A stretch of DNA of 64,000 bases from an uncultured Bacilli bacterium (GCA_910577505.1 CAJTLN010000001.1:310001-374000); one strand, 5' to 3'. Counted from the stretch's first letter, positions 34,547 to 44,208 are shown. Program-made: numbers and translations. Notes: generated by a model from the letters alone, not told the origin.

Positions 34547-35249
34547 TTATTTTATAATATTTTTCTTACTAAGTACAAAATCGTTAGAATCAAATACTAT
34601 TGTACTGCCACAGTATTCACATTCTTTTGAAGTAACAGTATTTACTGGCGCACCACAATTAGGACATTTGACTGATTCTTTTCTCTCTTTACCCAAAATA
34701 AATTCTAAAATATAACGATGGTGACATCCTATTCCTGTATAGTTTTCCTTCTTGACTATATCTTTGACAACATCATCATAGTATTGAAAATCCACCATAA
34801 ATTTAAAAGTGTACAACTTTCCAATTATCATCTACATCAATAAGACGAACATCATTGTTTTTAAATCCCCCAATAATATGCTTTTCTTTTCTTTTTTTTA
34901 ACAAGTCTAACTCAGTAACATACAATTGATATAAAGCCTCAGAACAAAGTTTTCTTAATTGAGCATAATCAAATAATTCTAAAGCATTCATAATCGCAAT
35001 AAATCGTTCATAAGCCATTTCTTTTAAAGATTCTACATGATAGCTATCTAATATTTTGCTTAGTTCTTCATTACTAACTTCTCTCTTTTTATCATTTTCT
35101 CTATGATAAGAATTAGAACAAACTCTAATAAGATAGCAAAAGAGTAAAAGGCCCAAAATACCCAAAATAACAATAACCATCTGTTCTATCTCGCGCTCCC
35201 AAAGATAACGTTCAAGATAATCCAAACCATCATAAATAACATTAATCAT
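34547..35249 (-). CDS. membrane-anchored TIM44-like zinc-ribbon protein, +1 frameshift
   Basis: Two overlapping frames make one protein of about 233 residues. Frame 1 (35249-34803) has a transmembrane helix at residues ~24-42 and the first part of the TIM44-like domain, ending VDDNWKVVHF, stop TAA. Shifting +1 at CAC-TTT-TAA-A lets tRNA-Phe re-pair on the fourth T and gives HFKFMVDFQYYDDVVKDI, leading to the zinc ribbon CPNCGAPVNT...CEYCGST. The site is a P-site slip next to a stop, like prfB, but a single-T indel or a pseudogene is equally possible. Confidence 0.7.
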
Positions 35250-35281
35250 ATTTTATCCCCAACTTTATAAATAACTTATAT

Positions 35282-35310
35282 AAAAAAGAAATGATAGTAA
35301 AAATCATTTC
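35282..35310 (-). terminator. intrinsic terminator of the glycosyltransferase gene
   Basis: Minus-strand GAAATGAT / ATCATTTC followed by six T. Confidence 0.8.
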
Positions 35311-35312
35311 AA

Positions 35313-36254
35313 TTACAAAATACCTTTATCGCTAAATCCAAGTTTTTCTTTAACAATATAAACAGGTCTATTTTTTACTTCTGCATTGATATTAGATATA
35401 TATGCACCAATAACTCCAAGTAATATAAATTGAATACCAAACATAAATAACATTAGTATGATTAGAGCATAAACTGCATTCATCTTATATCCTAAAGCTA
35501 ATACTTGAATTAAAACTACAATAAAATAAATAAATGAAGCTAACAGAGATAATATTCCTAAGTTTGTAGATAACTTAAGCGGCTTACTAGAAAAAGCCAA
35601 GATGCCTTCGAAAGCATATTTAACACTAGCAATAAAACCAAAAGAAGAATTTCCACTAGTTCTAGGCTCAACTTCATAAGGTAAGTATTTTACATTAAAT
35701 CCAACCCAAGAGAATATGCCCTTTGTAAATCTGTTTTTCTCAGATAAGCTTATCATAGCTTCTTTTACGTTATTTCTAAACATTCTAAAATCTGAAGCAG
35801 CACTTTCTAATTTAATATCACATAAAGAATTCATTAATTTATAGAATGCATTTTTTCCTAAATTCATTATTCCTTTATGATTAACATTTTTCATAACCAT
35901 AGATACTTCATCATAATTTTTATTATTTTCTAAAAATTCATACATTTCTATTAAATATTTGGGATTTTGTTGTAAATCTGCATCTATAAAACAAGTATAC
36001 TCACCAGTTGCATGTTCTAATCCAGCTAGCATAGCTGCTTCTTTTCTAAAATTTCTAGAAAAAGATAAAACTTTTACATGTTGCATATCTTTCTCATATA
36101 ATTTATGTAATTTTTCTAAAGTTTTATCAGTTGAACCATCATCTATAAAAATAGCTTCATATTTTATATTTTTTAAAGTATCATTTAATTTTTTGAATAA
36201 ATCTTCAATATTTCCTTCTTCGTTTTTACAAGGAATAATAATACTAAGTTTCAT
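35313..36254 (-). CDS. family 2 glycosyltransferase (GtrB/DPM-like)
   Basis: 313 residues. GT-A fold signatures: LSIIIPCKNEEGNIEDLF, IFIDDGSTDKTLE, FIDADLQQNPKYLIEMYEF (DxD) and the loop SDFRMFRNNV. Two C-terminal transmembrane helices (~228-252 and ~262-290) fit the GtrB/ArnC/dolichyl-phosphate-mannose-synthase type, which loads a sugar on polyprenyl phosphate at the inner membrane face. AGGTG precedes the start. Monocistronic. Confidence 0.93.
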   Translation of the reverse strand: MKLSIIIPCKNEEGNIEDLFKKLNDTLKNIKYEAIFIDDGSTDKTLEKLHKLYEKDMQHVKVLSFSRNFRKEAAMLAGLEHATGEYTCFIDADLQQNPKYLIEMYEFLENNKNYDEVSMVMKNVNHKGIMNLGKNAFYKLMNSLCDIKLESAASDFRMFRNNVKEAMISLSEKNRFTKGIFSWVGFNVKYLPYEVEPRTSGNSSFGFIASVKYAFEGILAFSSKPLKLSTNLGILSLLASFIYFIVVLIQVLALGYKMNAVYALIILMLFMFGIQFILLGVIGAYISNINAEVKNRPVYIVKEKLGFSDKGIL

Positions 36255-36428
36255 AAAAACACCTCAAAGTAATTATATCACATCTTAACTATATCAAAAG
36301 ATATTTTACATTAATAAAAGTAAATCTTACATGAAAAAATATTTATTCAGACCAATTCAAAGTATTAAATATAACTTGATAACGGCCTATATTTTTGTTA
36401 TTATTATATATAATAAAGGGTGATTGGG

Positions 36429-36986
36429 ATGGACAAAAAGTGGATGATACTTACATGTTTTTTTTCTGTGCTTACTTTTATTTCATCTATAATATGTTCG
36501 TGCCTAGTCTTTTATAATGAAAAAGCACGAACAGAAGTAAACAGTAATAAAGTGCTTGCAACAAGTAACACATACAAAAGTGCAACTATTTTGTATAATC
36601 AAAATAATTATTTAAGTATATCAGGATTAAGTCCTGGAAATACTATTGAGCAATCTTTTTCTATTACTAATAATAATTCTAATACAATTATTTATGATAT
36701 AGAATGGGATAATGTAACAACAACATGGAATTATAACAATGATGGTCTTGCTTCTCATCCAGAAGAATTCAGTTATACTATTACTTGTAGTAATGGTGAA
36801 AAAGTTGAAAATAAAGTAATGCCAGTCGACTCAAATGACTATACTATTTTTTCTAATTTAGAGTTAAAAACAAACAAATCTAATGAGTGTAATATTAGAA
36901 TAACATTTGTTAATACAGGAAATGATCAATCATATAATTTAAATAAATCATTCTCTGGTATATATAAGGTGGTAGTAAGAGAATAA
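36429..36986 (+). CDS. small exported beta-sandwich protein, putative SipW substrate
   Basis: 185 residues from ATG 36429. A hydrophobic N-terminal helix (~5-27) and a mature part with ILYNQNNYLSISGLSPGNTI, then SFSITNNNSNTIIYDIEWDNV resemble the TasA/camelysin beta-sandwich in which strands after the signal carry an S-x-G-L-x-P-G element. Two mature Cys may bond. Another similar gene and a SipW-type peptidase gene follow in the same operon, so this is likely its substrate. Confidence 0.7.
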   Translation: MDKKWMILTCFFSVLTFISSIICSCLVFYNEKARTEVNSNKVLATSNTYKSATILYNQNNYLSISGLSPGNTIEQSFSITNNNSNTIIYDIEWDNVTTTWNYNNDGLASHPEEFSYTITCSNGEKVENKVMPVDSNDYTIFSNLELKTNKSNECNIRITFVNTGNDQSYNLNKSFSGIYKVVVRE

Positions 36987-37000
36987 AGGAAGTGATAGGG

Positions 37001-37612
37001 ATGGAGAAAAATGAAAATTTTAAATCAGAATTAGAAACTCAATATAGTATCCTTATCCAAGCTAATGAAAAGAAGGAACAGAAAAGATACATATTTGTCT
37101 TAACTATATTATTAGTAACTTTTATATCAGTGTTATGCAGCATTTTCTTTTCATATATAGCTTTTAAAAATTCTAAAAATATTAATGTTGAAAACAATAA
37201 GAATATAACATATTATCAAACTTTATCAGTCAAGTATAATGATAGTAATAATTTATCATTAAGTGAAATAAGAAATGGCTATGAATTACAAACTCCTAAA
37301 GTTATAGAGATAACTAATGAAGGAACAACTGATATTTCATTCGATATAAAATTAGCATCAATAAATACAAATTTATTATCAACTAATAAATTAGTATATA
37401 CGTTGATGAAAAATAATGATAACGTAGTAAGTAAAGAACTTCCTTTAAATGATAAAGTTATAGCAGATAATATAAAAATTGCTCCTAAAGAAACCTTAAC
37501 ATATATTTTAAAAGTAACATTTGTTGGAGCAATAGAAGAAAACAATAATAATTATTATAATTCTAAAATAATAGTAGAACAAAAAGATAACAAGTTAAAT
37601 TTATTAGATTAG
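37001..37612 (+). CDS. second small exported beta-sandwich protein
   Basis: 203 residues from ATG 37001 with an AAAGGAAGTG site. Unlike its neighbour, ~30 charged residues precede the transmembrane helix (~30-53), so it may remain anchored. The outer part (YYQTLSVKYNDSNNLSLSE, then VIEITNEGTTDISFDIKLA) has the same strand order as the preceding protein, suggesting duplication. 14 nt separate it from the preceding stop. Confidence 0.7.
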   Translation: MEKNENFKSELETQYSILIQANEKKEQKRYIFVLTILLVTFISVLCSIFFSYIAFKNSKNINVENNKNITYYQTLSVKYNDSNNLSLSEIRNGYELQTPKVIEITNEGTTDISFDIKLASINTNLLSTNKLVYTLMKNNDNVVSKELPLNDKVIADNIKIAPKETLTYILKVTFVGAIEENNNNYYNSKIIVEQKDNKLNLLD

Positions 37613-37627
37613 AATCGAGGCAAAGAA

Positions 37628-39208
37628 GTGGCTAGAGAGAAGAGTAATAAAAGTTTTTTATCTAAGATATTTAAATTACTATATTATTTAGTGATTTCTT
37701 TTGTATGTTTAATTGTTGGATTTTTAATTTTCTATATTATATCCTCTCAATTGCATGCAAATGATGAAGATTATAAACCAGGTGTTTCTATTTATACAAT
37801 TGTCAGTCCAAGTATGACCCCAGTTATTAAAGTTTATGACGTTGTAGTAAATGTTAAAGTAAACGACCCTACTGATATTAATGTTGGAGACATAATAACA
37901 TATAAGTCAGCTGCAGCTAATTCAGAAGGGATGACAATTACTCATAGAGTAATTGATGTTTCAACTTTGCCTGATGGCACATATGAGTATATGACTCAAG
38001 GAGATAATAATAGTGAACCTGATAGTGTATATGTAACTTTTGATAATGTTATTGGTAAAGAAATCCTTATTATTCCTTATCTAGGAAAAATTCAAATGCT
38101 AATAGCTAATCAAAAAGGGTGGTTATTCTTATTATTAATACCAGTATCAATTTATTTAATAATTGAAATAATTAAATTAATAGATTTATTTAGTTTAAGA
38201 AAAAAAGTAAATAAAGTAGTAGGAACAACTGAAGATAACTTCATTGAAAAGAAAAGAATTGAAAAATTAAAAGAAGAAGAAAGAAAAGAAAAATTAAAAG
38301 AAGAGTTAGCTTATATAGAAGTAAAGAAAGATTCTAAACAAAAGAGTTCAAATGAACCAGATAGCTTCTTAGAAAAATATACAGAAACACTAGTTAATGT
38401 TAAAGAAAATAAATATGCAAATATTATTAAACCTAAGAAAGCAATTAATATTGATTCTGAACCATCAAAACCAAAAGAAACAAAAGTCAATGTTCCAAAA
38501 ATAAAAGAAACAATAAAGAGTGGCTTAAAACAGACTCCATCCACATCATCAGTAGAACAAATAGCACCAGTAGCTTCAGTTATTGAAGAAAAGATTGAAA
38601 TTCTTGATACAGATGAACTTACAAGTAAAATAAAAGAATATGATGATAAAATAGAAGAATTAGACAATCTAATAAAAGATATGGAAACTAGTAAAACAGA
38701 TAAAAAAACTAAAATAGAATTAGAAGAAGACTACTTAAAAGGAAATAAAATTAAAGTAACAAATATTGAAGATGCTAAAAAACGTAAGAGAAATCCTAAA
38801 AATACAGATCTTAAATTAGAAGATTTTGTTGATACTCTTATTCCATTAAAAGAAGAATCGAAAGCATCAGAAAGAAAAACAATAGAAAGACCTGCTGGTG
38901 AAGATATAGCTGAAATAAGAGCTAAAGAATTATCTAAAGCTATTCCATTAGTAGAAAATACATCGTCAATAGTAGATAATAATAAGAAAGAAAAATTGAA
39001 TTTAAACCCTAATAATGTTAAGAAAATAAACCGTCCTAATAAAAAAAGAAAAGTAACAAAAAATGTAGATATAAAGATTAGTTTGAATCCAAATACAATA
39101 AAAAAAGTAGAAAGACCTACAAAGAAGAAAATAGTTCAAAAGTCATCTAAGAATGAATCTACTAATAAAAATAAAAAGCCTTTAATTGTCATTGAAAAGA
39201 AAAAATAA
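37628..39208 (+). CDS. SipW/ER-type signal peptidase I with long cytoplasmic tail
   Basis: 526 residues from a GTG at 37628. TM1 spans ~15-38 and TM2 ~160-185; between them the archaeal/ER-type catalytic dyad is read as Ser62 (YTIVSPSMTPV) and His106 (MTITHRVID), with no Lys, as in SipW. It would cleave the two exported proteins encoded upstream. The remaining ~330 residues are a Lys/Glu-rich cytoplasmic tail with predicted coiled coil (KIKEYDDKIEELDNLIKDME) and two repeats of a NPNNVKKINRP / NPNTIKKVERP element, absent from ordinary SipW. Confidence 0.88.
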   Translation: MAREKSNKSFLSKIFKLLYYLVISFVCLIVGFLIFYIISSQLHANDEDYKPGVSIYTIVSPSMTPVIKVYDVVVNVKVNDPTDINVGDIITYKSAAANSEGMTITHRVIDVSTLPDGTYEYMTQGDNNSEPDSVYVTFDNVIGKEILIIPYLGKIQMLIANQKGWLFLLLIPVSIYLIIEIIKLIDLFSLRKKVNKVVGTTEDNFIEKKRIEKLKEEERKEKLKEELAYIEVKKDSKQKSSNEPDSFLEKYTETLVNVKENKYANIIKPKKAINIDSEPSKPKETKVNVPKIKETIKSGLKQTPSTSSVEQIAPVASVIEEKIEILDTDELTSKIKEYDDKIEELDNLIKDMETSKTDKKTKIELEEDYLKGNKIKVTNIEDAKKRKRNPKNTDLKLEDFVDTLIPLKEESKASERKTIERPAGEDIAEIRAKELSKAIPLVENTSSIVDNNKKEKLNLNPNNVKKINRPNKKRKVTKNVDIKISLNPNTIKKVERPTKKKIVQKSSKNESTNKNKKPLIVIEKKK

Positions 39209-39244
39209 AAATGTTGATAACTAAAATGTTATCAACATTTTTTG
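39207..39244. terminator. bidirectional terminator
   Basis: Stem AAAATGTTGATAAC / GTTATCAACATTTT between convergent genes. Confidence 0.85.
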
Positions 39245-39257
39245 TATATATAAGCTA

Positions 39258-40178
39258 TTATCCGTGTCTACCACTACCACTAGAATGTCCACCACCAGAA
39301 GAGCCTGATCTACTACCACCACTAGAGTGTCCACCAGAACTAGAAGAACTAGTATATGAACTAGTATGAGAAGTAATAAATCTATCTTCTTTTCTTGTAT
39401 ACGATACACTATCTTTAATAAGATATTCACTAGCTTTATATTCTTTTTTTATCATCTTATTATTACCAATTAATATAATCATTATAATTGATGTTGCAAT
39501 TCCAGATATGATAAGAGCAACACCCCAAGGTGCATGGTATTTTTCTTTCAATTTTCCATTAGCATCTATATAATTATACTTATATTCTGGCGCATACCCT
39601 TTTTTATAATATCTAATTAATTCACTATTTAATTTTTCTAAGCCACTATAATAATTACCACTATGAAAATCATTATATATATAATCTAATATATCATCTG
39701 CTCTTTCCACAGAATAATAAAGTTGAGCCTCGCCAAACATATATAAATTATAATATGGATCCAATGAATAAGCATTTCTAAGTAATAATACACCACTATA
39801 ATGTTCTATATCTATTCCAAAATCATTATAATCATAAAAATCACTAGCTATATCTTCATTAAAACTATCATAAGTATAAGAAGAATTAATTGTTAGTATT
39901 ATTAATTCCATTCCAGTTTCTTCTAAGAATTCTTTTGTTAAAGTGTAAACCTTTTTCTCTTCTTCTTGAGTTAATATATCTGCAAAGTCATAAACTTTAT
40001 CATCAGCATTAACGGCTGGAGTATTTAATATATTATATAAATTATCATCTGTTACTTTCCATTTCTTATTTACACCATAATTACTCAATGTATTTCTATC
40101 ATAAGTAAATGTACTAGCATTGACATTACCAATGCAAAACATAAACAATATTAATATTATAATAAATTTCTTTTTCAT
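39258..40178 (-). CDS. ydjH: TPM-domain membrane protein (YgcG/YdjH-like)
   Basis: 306 residues. Signal peptide (1-21), TPM domain (NADDKVYDFADILTQEEEKK through IDIEHYSGVLLL, a repair/chaperone-associated fold), a transmembrane helix (~217-238), and a Ser/Gly/His-rich tail SSSSGGHSSGGSRSGSSGGG. This is the classic YgcG layout. In B. subtilis YdjH acts with YdjG in recruiting PspA to the membrane. Its start lies 3 nt from the YdjG-like stop. Confidence 0.85.
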   Translation of the reverse strand: MKKKFIIILILFMFCIGNVNASTFTYDRNTLSNYGVNKKWKVTDDNLYNILNTPAVNADDKVYDFADILTQEEEKKVYTLTKEFLEETGMELIILTINSSYTYDSFNEDIASDFYDYNDFGIDIEHYSGVLLLRNAYSLDPYYNLYMFGEAQLYYSVERADDILDYIYNDFHSGNYYSGLEKLNSELIRYYKKGYAPEYKYNYIDANGKLKEKYHAPWGVALIISGIATSIIMIILIGNNKMIKKEYKASEYLIKDSVSYTRKEDRFITSHTSSYTSSSSSGGHSSGGSRSGSSGGGHSSGSGRHG

Positions 40179-40181
40179 AAA

Positions 40182-41279
40182 CTACCTCGCATAAAACATT
40201 ATTAAACTTATTAATATTATAGCTAACATAATACCAACAAATATTAATATTCCCCATAAAATAGCTTTCTTTTTATCTAGAGGTATATCTCCAATAAATT
40301 CTCCAGTTTGACCATTCATTGCAAATATATACATTTTATCTTTGTATTTGACATTTACCATCCAAACAGGAAGTAGAGCATAGTACTTATTTTCTAGTGT
40401 TGGTACTAAAGTATTATTAGTAACCAGCTTACCACTATATCCAGGGCTAGAATTAACCATAATATCTTTTCCAGATTCTAATGCTCTATCTTGAGCATCC
40501 TTAAATGCTCCTTCACTATCAACATCATACTTTTCAGCAAAAAAACCAGATAAATAAGCATGATTGTATTGAATCATTTCTTCATAATTAAAAGGTTCTA
40601 TTGAATTCATTATATCATTATCAAATCTCGTTGATCCATCAACAGGAATTTTAGCAAATTTCATTGAACCAGATCTAAATATTTTATAGATATCTGTTTT
40701 TGTATAATGTGTATCTCCTCTTGACCAAGAAGTAACTCTTTTTGCATCACAGTCTACATCACCAGCTACACCTACATCATATAACCAAAATGGAATATAT
40801 ACACCCTTTATTTTTTCTATATTGTTTTTATTATTAAAGTCTTTTGGTACAAATGGTCTTCCTTTAGATACATTTTCAAAAGCTTTTATAGCATGTTCTT
40901 TTTCTGTCTTAAAAGGAATTATCAAATTCGGTTTAAACTCACCAGATAATTTATTTTTAAGTATTGCAGTGTTTCCACAATATACACAGAATGTTGCAGC
41001 TGTTTGTTCATCAGCCACAATTTCTGCTCCACAGTTTTGACATTTATATGATACATATACAGTATCATCAATTTCTTCAATTTTAGATGCTTCACCATTT
41101 TCGTTGTTCTTAACGTTACTAGCATTATTATGCTTTTGCATTTCTTCTAGCGTAAATTCACTTTCACAATACTCACATTTCCATTTGCCAGCAGTCGGAT
41201 TAAACTTAATTGGAGCTCCACAACTAGGACATTTATTATCCAAAGCCTTTTCTTTTCTCTGTTTTTTTCTCTCACTCAT
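40182..41279 (-). CDS. ydjG: double zinc-ribbon membrane protein (YdjG-like)
   Basis: 365 residues. Two zinc ribbons: CPSCGAPIKF...CEYCESEF (~17-42) and CQNCGAEIVA...CVYCGNTA (~78-100), a large middle domain (VYIPFWLYDV, YYALLPVWMVNVKYKD), and one C-terminal transmembrane helix (~340-362). This is the 'TFIIB-type zinc ribbon-containing protein' family of YdjG. It is directly upstream of the TPM gene, as in ydjGH. AGGTGG precedes the start. Confidence 0.85.
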   Translation of the reverse strand: MSERKKQRKEKALDNKCPSCGAPIKFNPTAGKWKCEYCESEFTLEEMQKHNNASNVKNNENGEASKIEEIDDTVYVSYKCQNCGAEIVADEQTAATFCVYCGNTAILKNKLSGEFKPNLIIPFKTEKEHAIKAFENVSKGRPFVPKDFNNKNNIEKIKGVYIPFWLYDVGVAGDVDCDAKRVTSWSRGDTHYTKTDIYKIFRSGSMKFAKIPVDGSTRFDNDIMNSIEPFNYEEMIQYNHAYLSGFFAEKYDVDSEGAFKDAQDRALESGKDIMVNSSPGYSGKLVTNNTLVPTLENKYYALLPVWMVNVKYKDKMYIFAMNGQTGEFIGDIPLDKKKAILWGILIFVGIMLAIILISLIMFYAR

Positions 41280-41405
41280 TTATACCACCTACTATAAAAA
41301 AATTATATCATAAATTAAATATATAATATTTAAGTAATTTATAAAAAAGCACTTAGTTAACAGAATAATCGATTAAAAGTTTCTTCATGATTTCACAATA
41401 TCATT

Positions 41406-41651
41406 TTTTGTGCTCCAACATTAAGCTTAATCTTACCAGAGAATAATAATCAACTACTAAAGTCAGAAATTATTTGTTTTGAAGAAGTAACTGAAAAAAG
41501 TATAAAGTAAAAACTAGGTTATTAAATTACAATTGAACTTATTGATAGAAGAGAATAATTTGAAGTTAAAGTAAAAGAACTGGATATCCAAATAGATTCT
41601 GTATTAACATTAGAAACACTAGATGAATTGTACAGTCAAAAAAATAAATAA
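41406..41651 (+). pseudogene. gene remnant with three in-frame TAA codons
   Basis: In a 380-nt gap, one frame reads SLILPENNNQLLKSEIICFE, then EVTEKSIK, TAA at 41508, KLGY, TAA at 41523, ITIELIDRRE, TAA at 41556, then FEVKVKELDIQIDSVLTLET to a final TAA at 41649. Protein-like composition continues across all three stops, so this is the 3' end of an inactivated gene whose family cannot be recognised. A terminator follows. Confidence 0.6.
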
Positions 41652-41690
41652 AATACGTATAAAAAAGACACGTATTTTTAATACGTATCA
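41650..41690. terminator. intrinsic terminator (ABC operon / remnant)
   Basis: AAAATACGT / ACGTATTTT with T run, overlapping a second ATACGTAT palindrome; can end the minus-strand ABC operon as well. Confidence 0.6.
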
Positions 41691-41701
41691 ACTAAGTAAT
41701 T

Positions 41702-42487
41702 TTATTTACCAACTAATATATCTTCTATGTACATAACTGCCTTATAAAGAATATAAGATATCATAACTAAAAGTAAAATACCACTAACAACTAAATCTAA
41801 ATTAAATACTTGAGTTCCATAAATTATTAAATATCCTAACCCAGCACGACTTACTAAAAATTCTCCAGATATAACACCTATAAGACTCATACTTATTCCC
41901 AACTTAAATGAACTTATTATTGTCTTATAAGAACTAGGAATAACTAAGTACTTAAGTATTTGATACTTATTAGCCCCAAATGAGTGCATTAATTTTAATC
42001 TTACTTTATCTGTTCCATAAAAGCCATTAAGTATTACAGTAGTAATAACTATTACATTGATTAATACTGCCATAACAATAATACTTTTTACATTGGCTCC
42101 AGCCACAATAATTATCATAGGGCCTAATGCAACTTTTGGTAATGAGTTTAAACAAGTTAAGAAAGGATCAATTATTTTATATATCTTATTATATAGATAA
42201 AGTATTACAGATATAACTAAACTTATAAAAAGCCCTATAACAAAAGCAATTAATGTTTCGTAAACAGTTACCCATATATGATTAAATAAATTACCATCTA
42301 CATATAATCCATATATAGTTTTTACTACTTTTGTAGGACTACTAAATATAAAAGGATTAATTATATTATATCTACTTAGTAACTCCCAACCAACTAATAT
42401 CAAGATAACAATCATAACTTGACTTAATAAAGTAATTCTTTTATCAAATTTATACTTACGTAAGAACTCTTTTTGTTCTTTACTCAT
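41702..42487 (-). CDS. ABC transporter permease (SsuC/TauC-type)
   Basis: 261 residues, six hydrophobic helices and the EAA-type cytoplasmic loop HSFGANKYQILKYLVIPSSY characteristic of permeases for sulfonates, taurine, nitrate and pyrimidine precursors. Starts in an 8-nt overlap with the ATPase gene. Last gene of the binding protein-ATPase-permease operon. Confidence 0.9.
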   Translation of the reverse strand: MSKEQKEFLRKYKFDKRITLLSQVMIVILILVGWELLSRYNIINPFIFSSPTKVVKTIYGLYVDGNLFNHIWVTVYETLIAFVIGLFISLVISVILYLYNKIYKIIDPFLTCLNSLPKVALGPMIIIVAGANVKSIIVMAVLINVIVITTVILNGFYGTDKVRLKLMHSFGANKYQILKYLVIPSSYKTIISSFKLGISMSLIGVISGEFLVSRAGLGYLIIYGTQVFNLDLVVSGILLLVMISYILYKAVMYIEDILVGK

Positions 42488-43229
42488 CTTTATCCAAGTC
42501 TCTCCATATTAAATCATAATAGTAATTAAATTTTTCATCTTTTCTATTTTGTGTTGGCAATTCTTTGTTAATAAGTTCGATGTTATAAACACTTTTTACT
42601 TTAGCAGGACTTTTACTAAGGACTATAACTTTATCAGCCATACTAATAGCTTCGCCAATATCATGAGTTACCATAATGGTAGTTTTCTTTTCTTTTTTAA
42701 TTATCTTGTAAACATCATCACTTACTTTTAACCTCGTACTAAAATCAAGAGCACTAAATGGTTCATCTAAAAATAGTATATCTGGCTTTATAGCAATTGT
42801 CCTAATAAGACTAACTCGTTGCTTCATTCCCCCAGATAATTCATGTGGCTTTTTATCTATAAACTTATCTAAGTTATACTTTTTTAATAGATTTATTGCA
42901 TATTCTTTACTTTCATCATTTAACTTATTTTTAATTTTTAAACCTAGCAATATATTATCTAATATAGTGTAATGTGCTAGTAGAGCATCTTCTTGTAACA
43001 TATATCCGATAACAGGTTTATCAATATAGTAATTGACATTTCCAACACTTTGTTTATCAAGTCCCGCCATTATCGATAAAAGCGTACTTTTACCACACCC
43101 TGAAGAACCAACTAATGCAACAAATTCTCCTTCCTTTACATCAAAAGTTATAGATTTAATAGCTTCAATTTCACCATTAGTAGTATTATACTTTTTACCA
43201 ACATTATCTATTGAAACTATTTTATTCAT
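42480..43229 (-). CDS. ABC transporter ATP-binding protein (SsuB/TauB-type)
   Basis: 249 residues. Walker A GSSGCGKST, Q-loop MLQEDALL, signature LSGGMKQR, Walker B ILFLDEP and the MVTHDIGEA switch His are all present, so the ATPase should be active. It powers the permease encoded downstream and overlaps the binding-protein gene by 8 nt. Confidence 0.95.
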   Translation of the reverse strand: MNKIVSIDNVGKKYNTTNGEIEAIKSITFDVKEGEFVALVGSSGCGKSTLLSIMAGLDKQSVGNVNYYIDKPVIGYMLQEDALLAHYTILDNILLGLKIKNKLNDESKEYAINLLKKYNLDKFIDKKPHELSGGMKQRVSLIRTIAIKPDILFLDEPFSALDFSTRLKVSDDVYKIIKKEKKTTIMVTHDIGEAISMADKVIVLSKSPAKVKSVYNIELINKELPTQNRKDEKFNYYYDLIWRDLDKDE

Positions 43230-44208
43230 TTAAATCGATAACTAAATCTTTAAAGTTTACATAATCATCAAGTAATTCATTATCTATCATTATATTCTCT
43301 AAGTTTTTATAAGTATCTTCACTTATAGAAGTTGTATCTAACCACGAATCAGCATCTCTATATCTTTTAACAATTGTTTCTACATCGTTTAGTGAAATAT
43401 CTGGAAATTGTGCTAGTATTACTTCTGCAACTTCTCTATCACTATGATTTCTAACATACTTTAATCCTTTGTTTATTGCTTTATTAAATTTTATAATTAT
43501 ATCTTTATTATTTTCTATATAACTTTTTCTAGCATAGAAAGCTGTATATGGCATTTCACCAGATAACTCACCAACACTACCAACTACATATCCTAATCCT
43601 TCTTTTTCTAATTTTAAGGCATTAGGTTCAAATAAGTTAACAGCATCTCCAACACCACTAATAAATGATCCTGATAAAGATGCAAAATCTATACTAGAAT
43701 TAACGTTAATTTTTTCTAAATCTCCATTTGCATTTTTAACTCCATTCAAGAAGTTTAACATTGGCATTCCACCAACTCTACCAGCAAGTATCTCTTTTCC
43801 ATATAAATCTTCAATTTTAAAGTCTTCTTTTTTTTCTCTAGCTACAATAAACTGACCATCTCTTTTTGTTAAACCAGCAAATGTAACAAGGTAATCTTTC
43901 TCACCATTTTTATATACATAAATAGCTGATTCTGGTCCTGCAAAGCCTATTTCTACGGTATTTGATAAAACAGCAGCACTAACTTTGTCTGCCCCACTAG
44001 TTAGAATTAAATCTAATTTAATCCCTTCTTCTTCAAAATACCCTTCTTCTATAGCTACATATAATGGGGCATAAAAGATACTGTGAGTAACCTCTGCTAA
44101 TCTTACATCTTCTAACTCAGTATTTTCCTTTTTACTTATCTTTAATAAAATAGAAAATACTAATATTATCAATATTAAACTCGTTACAATAATAATATTT
44201 CTTTTCAA
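43222..44208 (-). CDS. NMT1/SsuA-like substrate-binding protein
   Basis: 328 residues if the TTG at 44208 is used (preceded by GTAGGTG); the ATG at 44226 has no ribosome-binding site. An uncleaved or cleavable hydrophobic N-terminus (~5-22) without lipobox is followed by the NMT1 signature VTHSIFYAPLYVAIEEGYFE and GIKLDLILTSGADKVSAAVL. These proteins bind sulfonates, nitrate or hydroxymethylpyrimidine-type ligands; no thiamin-type riboswitch was found upstream, so the ligand is open. Confidence 0.9.
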   Translation of the reverse strand: MKRNIIIVTSLILIILVFSILLKISKKENTELEDVRLAEVTHSIFYAPLYVAIEEGYFEEEGIKLDLILTSGADKVSAAVLSNTVEIGFAGPESAIYVYKNGEKDYLVTFAGLTKRDGQFIVAREKKEDFKIEDLYGKEILAGRVGGMPMLNFLNGVKNANGDLEKINVNSSIDFASLSGSFISGVGDAVNLFEPNALKLEKEGLGYVVGSVGELSGEMPYTAFYARKSYIENNKDIIIKFNKAINKGLKYVRNHSDREVAEVILAQFPDISLNDVETIVKRYRDADSWLDTTSISEDTYKNLENIMIDNELLDDYVNFKDLVIDLNE

